From NCBI RefSeq assembly GCF_004137795.1, contig NZ_NWTM01000002.1, positions 310,001 through 374,000 of the forward strand: DNA of 64,000 nucleotides, in the 5' to 3' direction. The position numbers were made by a program, and so were the translations under genes. The notes below the pieces were generated by a model that had not been told where the DNA came from, searched no databases, and was given only the letters and a program-made list of their open reading frames with translations. Shown one piece after another: positions 42,617-50,963 of this stretch. Each line of letters begins with the position of its first letter. Position 1 is the first letter of the stretch. This DNA is from Pectobacterium zantedeschiae (GTDB taxonomy: Bacteria > Pseudomonadota > Gammaproteobacteria > Enterobacterales > Enterobacteriaceae).

Positions 42617-42636
42617 AATTTTACAGGGATGAAGTA

Positions 42637-44349
42637 ATGAAGAAATACCTGGGCATTATCATGATGGCGTTATGGCTGTCCGGCTGTAACGGAGAAGAAA
42701 AGCTGAACGAGGGGAAATATCTGGTTGAAGATATCAGTGTGGTGTTTGATAACAGTAAAAATCCTGAAGCCAATAAAAACAGAGATAACCTTCAGGAACA
42801 TATCACGCAAAACCTCAAGAGCATTAAAAACGATATCTATTTCAATCTGACGCCGACGCAGGTGAGTTACTATAACGTAGACGGCGAATATACCGAGGAG
42901 ATTAAAGACAGCCGTATACAGGTCAACGGTATGTGGCACACGCTAAAAATCACTGGGAAAAACACGATTAAGTTCGTATCGGATAAAAGCGCTGCCTGTG
43001 CGTTTTATTATTGTGAAATCACCATGGTCTTGAAAAAGACGGAAGAACAGTCACCCGCTTTACTTAAGCTCAAACAACGTTTTGACGATCGCAAAAAGGC
43101 CTATCAGACGCGGCTTATTGAAGAGAAAGAAACATTTAACCGCGCGCCGATGGATGATTTCCCCGGTATCCCTTTTTATCCTGAAGACGACTTTACGATT
43201 AAGCTGCCGTTTGCCATGTTCGACAAGCTGAGTTTGTGGGAACACGGGACTTATGTTCGCAGAATGGGACGTCTGCTTATCGATCGGGAAAATAAAGACA
43301 CGAAGATCTATTCCTATCGGGATAAGCAAAATAACACCGACGTTGACCTGTTTACCGTGAGCGCGGCAAAAGAGGAGTTTAATCTGGCATCGTGGTTGGA
43401 AGGGCAAAAGGGCGTGTTGTTCCAGTCGGAAAACGGCGCGGCCTATGCTAATCAACGAGGCACATTGGAAGCAGTCTATTTTCAATATGATGAGGATAAG
43501 CAACGCTACTTTATCGGGTTAGCAAATGCTGAGGACGCCGTCGCGTTAGCCAAAGCGTTTGCCGTACTGCGTACCATGGATGAGCGCTATCGTGGCGAGC
43601 AGGCATTGTCGATGTACGATCTGGCATTATCTCAGCAGGAATTGGAAGCGAAGTATGGAGTAAAGATCGCTGATACATTTAATATCGCAGAAATGCATCA
43701 GGTTATCTGGAAGACACTCGAACAGCGCATGGAAAAGCCTGAACGCTTTATTAAACGGAGCATGTCAAAAACGCGTATTGAAATACGATTCCCGTCGGAA
43801 GTGTTTAAGTACGATGTTTATTTTACGATCGCTCCCCAATCGATTCCTGAACTCATGGCTGAAACCAAAGAGATCGTCCCCGAAGGTAAAGAAGTTGATA
43901 ACATTTTTATTTATGGCGACAGCGCGTTTGTCGGCTATGAATACAATGTGAATGTAGGAAGTGGACTCACATTACAAATTTTAGTCCCGAAAGATGCAGG
44001 AACGCCGCTGGAGCGCCTGATGTTTCTGCATGTATTACGTCAGCTTGATGTAACGCGCTTCCCTGCTATTTCCGCACAAGAGAAAAAGCACCTGTTTACG
44101 TATGGCGATGCGACGTCTTTTAAAAACAACCTTGATAATCGCTACTTTAAGGTCAAAGAAGGTCTCATCGATAGCGCGGGCAAGCTGATCGTCAAGAATC
44201 CTGATGATGGCTATTTTGAGTTTGAATACAAGTCTCCCCATATACTGGCGACCCGTTATAAATCAGAGGGGGAAGGGAACTACTCCAGAGTGCCGGGCGT
44301 GACGGTATTTGATGAAAAAGGGAAATGGCTTTCCAATCAGGCGGATTGA
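42637..44349 (+). CDS. Large lipoprotein with extra C-terminal domain
   Basis: 570-residue lipoprotein beginning MKKYLGIIMMALWLSGCNGE, with lipobox LSGC and acylated C17. Residues to about 155 repeat the upstream small lipoprotein; the rest (about 415 residues) has no recognised domain. This C-terminal part has a mixed polar composition, no membrane segment, and repeated motifs such as SEVFKYDVYFTI and FEFEYKSPHILATRYKS that suggest beta-rich structure, and it ends FDEKGKWLSNQAD. AGGG precedes the ATG. Likely attached to the outer membrane facing the periplasm; function unknown. Confidence 0.82.
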   Translation: MKKYLGIIMMALWLSGCNGEEKLNEGKYLVEDISVVFDNSKNPEANKNRDNLQEHITQNLKSIKNDIYFNLTPTQVSYYNVDGEYTEEIKDSRIQVNGMWHTLKITGKNTIKFVSDKSAACAFYYCEITMVLKKTEEQSPALLKLKQRFDDRKKAYQTRLIEEKETFNRAPMDDFPGIPFYPEDDFTIKLPFAMFDKLSLWEHGTYVRRMGRLLIDRENKDTKIYSYRDKQNNTDVDLFTVSAAKEEFNLASWLEGQKGVLFQSENGAAYANQRGTLEAVYFQYDEDKQRYFIGLANAEDAVALAKAFAVLRTMDERYRGEQALSMYDLALSQQELEAKYGVKIADTFNIAEMHQVIWKTLEQRMEKPERFIKRSMSKTRIEIRFPSEVFKYDVYFTIAPQSIPELMAETKEIVPEGKEVDNIFIYGDSAFVGYEYNVNVGSGLTLQILVPKDAGTPLERLMFLHVLRQLDVTRFPAISAQEKKHLFTYGDATSFKNNLDNRYFKVKEGLIDSAGKLIVKNPDDGYFEFEYKSPHILATRYKSEGEGNYSRVPGVTVFDEKGKWLSNQAD

Positions 44350-44377
44350 GTCGATCTGACGGTGTGGTGGTTGATAT

Positions 44378-44411
44378 TGGCGCAGTCGATCCGTGGTGAT
44401 CGACTGCGCCA
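44378..44411. repeat. Perfect 14-bp inverted repeat between convergent genes
   Basis: TGGCGCAGTCGATC / GATCGACTGCGCCA with a 6-nt loop. There is no T run on either strand. It lies between the lipoprotein gene and the convergent mmgE/prpD gene and may block read-through from both sides. Confidence 0.7.
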
Positions 44412-44451
44412 GCAGCCTGAAACCCTTATGCGGTTTTAGCCGTAGTGGAAC

Positions 44452-45780
44452 TTAAAACAGGAGTCCGATCAAATAGCATAGGTCGCCTTTCTGCCGTAAT
44501 GCGCAACGAGCGGCGATTTGATTACTGTCGAGATGTGTCAGCGAACCGATGGTTTGCTGCAATTTAGCTCTCAGATCGGTTGGCCGCGCTGAGGTTTCCT
44601 GGCGCGTAGTTCGCTGTACTAGCGTGCTGCCATCACGCAAATGCAGTGTCACTTCATGAAAACGCGCCTCTGGGTCAAGCTCATCCGGTGGCGCGGTTTC
44701 ATCGGCGCGGCGTATGACGCGATTCGCCAGTGCGGCAATCGTGGTTTCAACCGGCGCTTCCGAAAAATGCGCCAGCTTCAGTTCCCCTTCAATCAGTGCC
44801 GCCGCAATGACATATTCCAGACTGAACCGTGCTTCTACGCCGTTTGTCGCGTTACGGATAAAGGGTGCAACGTCGCCGCCCGGCGGGAAGGTCACCGTAA
44901 TACGTTCGATAGCGTCTGCCAGGTCGGCATCCGCACCATTTTGCTTGTGCCATTGTTCCCGCAACGAAAATGCGGCTTCGGCGGCGCTGTGGGTGCCGCC
45001 ACAGGTCGGATAGCGCTTGAATTCCAAGCCGGGGGAAAGAATACGCCACGGGGATCCCCAGTTTTCCACTAGCAGCTCTGGCTGCTGTTTTTGATCGCCA
45101 TGCGCGGCAAGAAACGCCTCAATCACCAGTTGTTTACTGCCTTCGAAGCCTGCCAGCCCTAGTTTGGCTGCGGTTAGTCCTGCTCTGGCAGCAAGCCCTG
45201 CATGTAGCGGTTTGACTGCCGAACCAAACTGCGCCCTCAGCCCTGCGGCCTGTGTGGCGGCTAAGCCAAGAATAGTCTGTGTCTGTTCTACCGACGCGCC
45301 AGTCAGACGTGCAGCGGCAGCAGCAGCGGCGATCGCGCCAAGCGTAGCCGTGTTGTGATAGCCGAGACTGTAATGGCGCGGGCCGCACGCCAGTCCGATT
45401 CTACCAGCGGCTTCTACGCCTATCACATAGGCTGTCAAAAACTCGTCTTCCGTAACGGATGAATCCTCTGCTGCAAGGGCAAATAGTGCAGGCAGAATAA
45501 CGGTGCTGGGGTGGCCGCGAAATGCAGGATGATAATCGTCAAAATCGAGTACGTGACCGGCATAACCCAAAATCAGACTACGCGTCAGGCTGTCCGTGCC
45601 GCTGAATACCTGCTTTAACGGCGCGAGGCCACTATCAGCAATCGCACCCTGTGCGATCGGGAGCGCGGTGGAGATGAAGTCAGTCACCCCTTCACGGGCG
45701 GCATCAATCGCGTCTTGGTTTGGCTCGCTATGGATAATGTAGTGGGCAAGCGTAGCAGTGATATCAGTCTGATTGGTCAT
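44452..45780 (-). CDS. MmgE/PrpD family protein
   Basis: 442-residue member of the MmgE/PrpD family, which includes 2-methylcitrate dehydratase and related dehydratases and isomerases such as cis-aconitate decarboxylase. Typical segments are GHVLDFDDYHPAFRGHPSTV near 74-93, YVIGVEAAGRIG near 117 and KRYPTCGGTHSAAEAA near 257. No prpBCD neighbours are present, so it is not an obvious propionate operon member. It lies downstream of the AraC gene on the same strand after 108 nt that hold a hairpin. Substrate unknown. Confidence 0.85.
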   Translation of the reverse strand: MTNQTDITATLAHYIIHSEPNQDAIDAAREGVTDFISTALPIAQGAIADSGLAPLKQVFSGTDSLTRSLILGYAGHVLDFDDYHPAFRGHPSTVILPALFALAAEDSSVTEDEFLTAYVIGVEAAGRIGLACGPRHYSLGYHNTATLGAIAAAAAAARLTGASVEQTQTILGLAATQAAGLRAQFGSAVKPLHAGLAARAGLTAAKLGLAGFEGSKQLVIEAFLAAHGDQKQQPELLVENWGSPWRILSPGLEFKRYPTCGGTHSAAEAAFSLREQWHKQNGADADLADAIERITVTFPPGGDVAPFIRNATNGVEARFSLEYVIAAALIEGELKLAHFSEAPVETTIAALANRVIRRADETAPPDELDPEARFHEVTLHLRDGSTLVQRTTRQETSARPTDLRAKLQQTIGSLTHLDSNQIAARCALRQKGDLCYLIGLLF

Positions 45781-45837
45781 GAGTTGTCAGGCATCTTGGC
45801 AGAAAAACACTAATTTACTGCGCATCGCTGAATAGCG

Positions 45838-45880
45838 ATTAATAACCAAACGGAATAATAAATTCCATTTGGTTATTAAT
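45838..45880 (-). terminator. AT-rich hairpin after the araC-type gene
   Basis: 13-bp arms ATTAATAACCAAA / TTTGGTTATTAAT, continued after one mismatch by GGAA/TTCC, with a 7-nt loop. On the minus strand it lies 8 nt past the regulator's stop codon and upstream of mmgE/prpD; it can act as a terminator or transcript stabiliser. Confidence 0.6.
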
Positions 45881-45888
45881 GGTGGGGA

Positions 45889-46872
45889 TCAGAAACGGTC
45901 TTTCAATTGCCCCGGTGTAATGCCGAATGCACGGCGCAGCGCAGTAGCAAAGTTAGCAGGGCTGTTGTAACCGGCGATGCTAGCCGCCTGCGCAATACCG
46001 ATGCCGTCTTTTTGCAAGGCCAGCATGGCGCGTTGCAGACGGCAGTTACGCAGGTATTCAAAAACGCTCATGTTAAACGTCTGGCGAAAATGGCGTTGCA
46101 GTGTGCTTTCGCTCATATTGACGCTTTTGGCGATTTCACTCATTGAAAGATGATCGGCGTTGCCGCTCTCCAACATATCCCTGATTTGTTGAATACGATG
46201 GTAGCCGCGTAGGGTGACACCGCTGCTTTTTTCCTGCGCCACGCTAGCGGTCAGCGAGGTAAATGCTTCGATAATCAGGCTCATGCACTGCGTTTCCAGA
46301 TAAAGGCGCTGGAGCGGCGTTTGGCAAGGTTTAGCATCCAGTGTTTGCAAGGCAATCGCCAATGCCTGTTTGGACGGTGTCCATAAGTGTGTCGCCAGGT
46401 GGGTCTGCGTGAAATCGTGGATGGCCTGCCAGTCGCCAACGGTGTCCATCATATTGCCGTATAGCCATTCTCTGTCGAACGTCAGCGTAATGGTGCGTTC
46501 ATATTCATCACGCTTGCCGACGCGGGTAAACATTGTCGGCTCCGTCAGCGCAATCAGAGAAGCGGGTTGGCTCTCTCCCAGATGCAGTTCCTGATGACCA
46601 AATGAGATATGCGCATTGCCGCTCACCACAATGGCCAGCTTGATCCCATTATCCAACAGATTCTGGGTTTTCATGTTGTGGCGATTAATCACGTCGGCAG
46701 TATGCAGGATCAGATGTGGATTGAGCTGCACAACCGTGAACGACCCAAATAGCACCGGCGTGTTATCAATCAGCCGAGGGCCGATAAAACGGTAATTATT
46801 CGCAACCAGGCTCGATTGCTGAACGATGTGATCTTTATAGATCGGCTTTGATGACTGAGTGAAGCTGCGCAC
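45889..46872 (-). CDS. AraC-family regulator of the PchR/YbtA type (GTG start)
   Basis: 327-residue regulator with a C-terminal AraC DNA-binding domain: first helix-turn-helix LSMSEIAKSVNMSESTLQRH, second IAQAASIAGYNSPANFATALR followed by FGITPGQLKDRF. The GTG at 46872 has AGGTAGG 7 nt upstream. The frame is open for 50 further codons, but these would be translated through a Fur-like box (46999-47017), which argues for the later start. It is divergent from a siderophore receptor gene, the usual arrangement for PchR/YbtA-type siderophore-sensing activators. Confidence 0.82.
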   Translation of the reverse strand: MRSFTQSSKPIYKDHIVQQSSLVANNYRFIGPRLIDNTPVLFGSFTVVQLNPHLILHTADVINRHNMKTQNLLDNGIKLAIVVSGNAHISFGHQELHLGESQPASLIALTEPTMFTRVGKRDEYERTITLTFDREWLYGNMMDTVGDWQAIHDFTQTHLATHLWTPSKQALAIALQTLDAKPCQTPLQRLYLETQCMSLIIEAFTSLTASVAQEKSSGVTLRGYHRIQQIRDMLESGNADHLSMSEIAKSVNMSESTLQRHFRQTFNMSVFEYLRNCRLQRAMLALQKDGIGIAQAASIAGYNSPANFATALRRAFGITPGQLKDRF

Positions 46873-46998
46873 GTGATTACCTACCTGATTAAACCCTTCG
46901 ACCTGCGCCTTCCATTTTGATGCTTTGGCAAAACATTTTGCTGCTAGAGCAAACCCCGTCCTGAATGACAAATGTAACAATGACCGCGCCAAAATGGT

Positions 46999-47017
46999 AA
47001 TGCAAATACTTCTCAAT
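46999..47017. promoter_or_regulatory. Fur-like box between the AraC gene and the receptor gene
   Basis: On the minus strand ATTGAGAAGTATTTGCATT resembles natural Fur sites of the form AATGAGAAT-C-ATTTGCATT (three mismatches by eye). It sits in the divergent region, supporting iron control of regulator, receptor or both. The 425-bp gap also has CATTGC (47041) and GCAATG (47072) half-sites; nothing else is seen. Confidence 0.5.
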
Positions 47018-47297
47018 AGCATTTTTCGTTGGGGAGGTCACATTGCACGATAAATGCATTTTCCATTTCCGGCAATGCGGAGAAAAGGGCTGATTGATGA
47101 CAGACCGTATTTCATAACAACACCACGTGATGCCCATCGGCATGACGCTTCTCTCCCGATAACCGCCACGTCTGCGCGTTTTATCTCCGCCGTTATTCAG
47201 CACTTTTGCTGATTGTCGTTAGGTGTCGCTGTACCGGCTGCGATGTTGATCCTTTTTCAGGCTACTTATTCATTTCTTACAGGGCAGGATAATTTTG

Positions 47298-49598
47298 ATG
47301 AAACTACCACAATCGCGTCGTTATCTGGCGACGCTCATTGGCGTTAGCTGCGGGATGACGTCGTTTCTGAGTGCTGCGCAGACCTCAACCGCATCTTCAA
47401 CAGAACCTGCTCCTCAGGTGCAGAATCAGACTGAAAGTAAAACATCGGGCGATACGATGGTGGTGACGGCCGCAGAGCAAACCCGTCAGGCACCGGGTGT
47501 GTCCGTGATTACGGCTGAAGATATCAGCAAGCGTCCGCCTGCTAACGATTTGTCAGAGCTGATTCGCACGATGCCTGGCGTCAATTTGTCCGGTAACTCA
47601 ACCAGCGGCCAGCGTGGCAACAATCGCCAGATCGATATCCGCGGCATGGGACCGGAAAACACGCTGATTCTGGTGGATGGTAAACCGGTGTCGAGTCGTA
47701 CGGCAGTGCGTTACGGCTGGCGCGGCGAGCGCGATACTCGTGGTGACACCAACTGGGTGCCAGCCGATATGGTGGAGCGTATTGAAGTGCTGCGCGGCCC
47801 GGCGGCGGCGCGCTATGGTAACGGCGCAGCGGGTGGTGTCGTCAACATTATCACTAAACAGCCGAGTCAAGAATGGCACGGTACCTGGAATACTTACTTG
47901 AATGCGCCGCAGCATAGCTCTGAAGGTGCGACCAAGCGTACCGATTTCAGCCTGATGGGCGGCCTGACCGACAGCCTGAGCTTTCGCCTGTTCGGTAACC
48001 TGAATAAAACGCAGGCAGATGCGCGCGATATTAATGAAGGACATCAGTCCGCGCGTGCCGGCAATCAGGTGAATTCACTGCCTTCTGGGCGTGAAGGGGT
48101 TCGCAATAAAGATATCAACGGCCTGTTGCGCTGGGATATGACCAAGCAGCAGTCGCTGGAGTTCGAAGCGGGTTCCAGCCGTCAAGGTAATATCTATGCG
48201 GGTGATACGCAAAACACAAATATTGATTCGAACGGTTATGTCCGCGGCAATTATGGTAAAGAGACCAACCGCATGTACCGCCAGAATTTTGCGGTTACAC
48301 ATCGCGGTTACTGGGATAGCGGCGTCAGTTCTACGTCGTATCTGCAATACGAACGTACGCACAATACTCGCATTCTAGAGGGATTAGCTGGTGGAACCGA
48401 AGGGCTGTTTTCCTCTGCCGATGCCTTCAGAACAATCAAGCTGGATAGTTTCACTGCCCATAATGAAGTCAATATTCCGTTGAATGTCTGGGTCGATCAG
48501 GTACTCACGTTCGGGGTTGAGTGGAATGAGCAGAAGATGACGGATCCTGTTTCTAACTCGCAGACGACAACCGAAGCGGGCAGTGTGGGTTCTCTTAGCA
48601 GTAGTGGGCGCAGTGAAAAATCCGCAGCTCGTCTGGCTTCCGCTTTTGTTGAAGATAACGTCCAACTGACGCAAAGCACTATCTTGACGCCAGCGCTGCG
48701 TGTCGATCATCACAGTACGGCTGGCACCAACTGGAGTCCGTCGCTCAATTTGTCGCAGGAACTGGGTGAAGACTACACGCTGAAATTAGGTATCGCCCGC
48801 GCTTACAAAGCGCCGAACCTGTACCAGACCAACGAGAATTATCTGCTCTATAGCCGTGGTCAAGGCTGTGCGGGAGGGACTTCCTGCTACCTGATCGGTA
48901 ATGAAAATCTGAAGGCGGAAACCAGCCTGAATAAAGAAATTGGTCTGGAGTTTCACCGCGATGGGTTGATCGCGGGCGTTACCTACTTCCATAACGATTA
49001 CCGTAACAAAATTGAAGCAGGCAATACTGTCATTGGTAAAGCGGTGGGCGGCACCAATTCCCAATATGCCAACGCCAATATTTTCCAATGGGGCAATATA
49101 CCGAAAGCCGTCATTCAGGGACTGGAAGGTAACCTGACTGTTCCTGTCACGGAGACGATCAACTGGCGTAACAACCTGACCTGGATGCTGGAGTCGAAGA
49201 ATAAAACCACGGGTGATTACCTGTCGATTACGCCTGAATTCACGCTGAACTCATCGGTGGACTGGCAGGCGACGGAGAGCCTTTCCTTTCTGGCGGATGT
49301 GACCTGGTATGGTCGTCAGAAACCGAAGATGTATAACTATAAAGGTGAGCGAGTAACGGGTAGCGCAACCAATGAATTAAGCCCTTATGCGCTGTTCGGG
49401 TTAAGCAGCACCTATAAGTTTAACAAGAACCTGAGCGTGACGGGCGGTGTAGAGAACCTGTTTGATAAACGCCTGTTCCGTGCCGGTAATGCGCAGGATG
49501 TGGTGAACAATAACGTTGTCACCATTGCGGGTGCTGGTGCGGCAACGTACAACGAACCGGGACGCACCTTCTTTGTCAGTGTGAAGACGTCGTTCTAA
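47298..49598 (+). CDS. TonB-dependent siderophore receptor, FepA/PfeA/IroN-like
   Basis: 766-residue outer-membrane receptor for a catecholate-type ferric siderophore. A signal peptide covers about 1-28 (ending FLSAAQ), then the TonB box DTMVVTAAE near 52, the plug domain (DISKRPPANDLSELIRTMPG, IDIRGMGPENTLILVDGKP, VERIEVLRGPAAARYGNGA) and a 22-strand barrel ending YNEPGRTFFVSVKTSF with terminal Phe. The RGGRGPENT-like RGMGPENT and the RYGWRGERD loop are FepA-type. AGGA 8 nt upstream supports 47298. It is divergent from an AraC regulator; no siderophore biosynthesis genes are in the window, so uptake of a xenosiderophore is possible. Confidence 0.9.
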   Translation: MKLPQSRRYLATLIGVSCGMTSFLSAAQTSTASSTEPAPQVQNQTESKTSGDTMVVTAAEQTRQAPGVSVITAEDISKRPPANDLSELIRTMPGVNLSGNSTSGQRGNNRQIDIRGMGPENTLILVDGKPVSSRTAVRYGWRGERDTRGDTNWVPADMVERIEVLRGPAAARYGNGAAGGVVNIITKQPSQEWHGTWNTYLNAPQHSSEGATKRTDFSLMGGLTDSLSFRLFGNLNKTQADARDINEGHQSARAGNQVNSLPSGREGVRNKDINGLLRWDMTKQQSLEFEAGSSRQGNIYAGDTQNTNIDSNGYVRGNYGKETNRMYRQNFAVTHRGYWDSGVSSTSYLQYERTHNTRILEGLAGGTEGLFSSADAFRTIKLDSFTAHNEVNIPLNVWVDQVLTFGVEWNEQKMTDPVSNSQTTTEAGSVGSLSSSGRSEKSAARLASAFVEDNVQLTQSTILTPALRVDHHSTAGTNWSPSLNLSQELGEDYTLKLGIARAYKAPNLYQTNENYLLYSRGQGCAGGTSCYLIGNENLKAETSLNKEIGLEFHRDGLIAGVTYFHNDYRNKIEAGNTVIGKAVGGTNSQYANANIFQWGNIPKAVIQGLEGNLTVPVTETINWRNNLTWMLESKNKTTGDYLSITPEFTLNSSVDWQATESLSFLADVTWYGRQKPKMYNYKGERVTGSATNELSPYALFGLSSTYKFNKNLSVTGGVENLFDKRLFRAGNAQDVVNNNVVTIAGAGAATYNEPGRTFFVSVKTSF

Positions 49599-49665
49599 AT
49601 AATACTGTTTCTATGCTAACGCTAACGCCACGGGGAATCCTGTGGCGTAATGAGATGGTCACCCC

Positions 49666-49699
49666 CACCCTGTGAGCGGTACGCTGACAGGGTGTTTTT
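49666..49699 (+). terminator. Hairpin with T run after the receptor gene
   Basis: CACCCTGT / ACAGGGTG stem with a 13-nt loop followed by TTTTT. A second small hairpin, CGCCAC / GTGGCG at 49626-49647, precedes it. It may belong either to the receptor transcript or to the end of the IS110-type remnant. Confidence 0.6.
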
Positions 49700-49718
49700 C
49701 TTTCTGAAGGGGATCATC

Positions 49719-49890
49719 ATGCAAAACGTTACGCTCATCGCTATCGACCTCGGCAAGCATTCGTTCCATGTCCACGCTTAGGATAAAAACGGTAATGCAT
49801 TGCTACGTAAGAAGTTCTCACGTACCTAGTTAATCGCCTTTCTCTCTACTTGTATAGCTTCTACCGTAGTGATGGAAGCCTGCGCCGCCA
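49719..49890 (+). pseudogene. IS110-family transposase remnant
   Basis: The frame starting at 49719 reads MQNVTLIAIDLGKHSFHVHA, then TAG, then DKNGNALLRKKFSRT, TAG, and LIAFLSTCIASTVVMEACA. This is the start of an IS110-type DEDD transposase (the D of IAIDLGKH is the first catalytic Asp), with two in-frame stops and loss of the remainder after MEACA. The rest of the element is missing: the sequence changes near 49885-49893 into the antisense of the following araC-type gene. Confidence 0.85.
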
Positions 49891-50702
49891 GCTCGGTAGC
49901 GGCCCGGCGAAGTGCCGAGCGCTTTGCGGAACATGGTTATGAAGTTACCAGCGCTTTCGTAACCCAGTCCATCCGCGACTTGCTGGACGGATGCACCGGT
50001 GCTTAGCCATTTTACCGCCAGCATGATTTGGAGTTGCTGGCGCCAACGGCCGAAGCTCATGCCGGTCTCTTGTATGAGCAGGCGTGCCAGCGTGCGTTCA
50101 CTTAAGCCCACGCGTCGTGCCCACGTCTGGATCGTTCCACGGTCAGCGGGATCTCCCATGATCGTTTCGACGATCTTGCGCAGCCGAACATCGGTCGGCA
50201 TTGGCAGGTGTAGGTTACCCGTTGGCGCTAATGCAAATTCGTCTAATAGCAACGTGACCAGATGTGTTTCCATGCCACCCTCCGCATAGAGCATAGGAAA
50301 GCTGGCGGAGCGGATCATCAGTTCGCGCAACAGCGGTGTCGTAGAAATGGTGCAGCACTTTGACGGGAGAGCCGAAGAAACGCTTGCGTCGATATAGGCG
50401 ATGTAGCACTCAATCGTACCTGTGGCCGAGATCCTATGCTGGACACCTCCAGGCACCCAAATTGCGCTCTGAGGGGGCGCAATCCAAAGTCCGCCTTCGA
50501 CCTCTGTAGTGAACACCCCGCGCAGCAACAGCAGCAATTGCCCCTTGTTGTGACGATGGAAGTCCATTTCCTTCCGATCGAAATCGGCTGTGTCAAAGTT
50601 CGCAGTGTCGATGCCGGAAGCGCCGATGGTCACCACTGGACGCGGTACGAAATCGGGATCCGTCCAGTGGGCGATATCTGAGGATTTGGTAAAGACTGGC
50701 AT
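49830..50702 (-). CDS. AraC-family regulator with cupin domain and IS-derived C-terminus
   Basis: 290-residue regulator of the NimR-like kind: N-terminal cupin (FHRHNKGQLLLLLRGVFTTE, about 50-69, and WIAPPQSAIWVPGGVQHRI) and C-terminal AraC helix-turn-helix (RVGLSERTLARLLIQETGMS; VQQVADGLGYESAGNFITMFRK split here as VADGLGYESAGNF). After FRKALGTSPGRYR the last about 18 residues (FHHYGRSYTSREKGD) are read from the antisense strand of the IS110 remnant, so the native end was lost. The ATG at 50702 is preferred over a TTG at 50711. It is divergent from a siderophore-interacting protein gene. Confidence 0.82.
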   Translation of the reverse strand: MPVFTKSSDIAHWTDPDFVPRPVVTIGASGIDTANFDTADFDRKEMDFHRHNKGQLLLLLRGVFTTEVEGGLWIAPPQSAIWVPGGVQHRISATGTIECYIAYIDASVSSALPSKCCTISTTPLLRELMIRSASFPMLYAEGGMETHLVTLLLDEFALAPTGNLHLPMPTDVRLRKIVETIMGDPADRGTIQTWARRVGLSERTLARLLIQETGMSFGRWRQQLQIMLAVKWLSTGASVQQVADGLGYESAGNFITMFRKALGTSPGRYRAGGAGFHHYGRSYTSREKGD

Positions 50703-50963
50703 GGGTGGCAACTGGCCCGTGGTTGCATCAAAATGGCAAGATTTACAAATATTTTGTCAGAATTCACCAATGATGCCAAGCTGGAAAGTACTTACCATCG
50801 CTCTGGCAAGGCAGCACGAATGGAGCGTGGACATCGCATTCGCCCACTCTGCACTCGTATCTTTCATATATCGAATCGGAAAGCCTCTCGCATGCCAATG
50901 GCACATCGACTCTGATGTGTTGGTTCACTCCATCACCCTGAAAGATTATTTGGAGTTTGAGTA

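Noticed and set aside
46873-47022. Fifty-codon N-terminal extension of the first AraC regulator
   Set aside because: It covers the Fur-like box and promoter gap; GTG 46872 has a better ribosome site.
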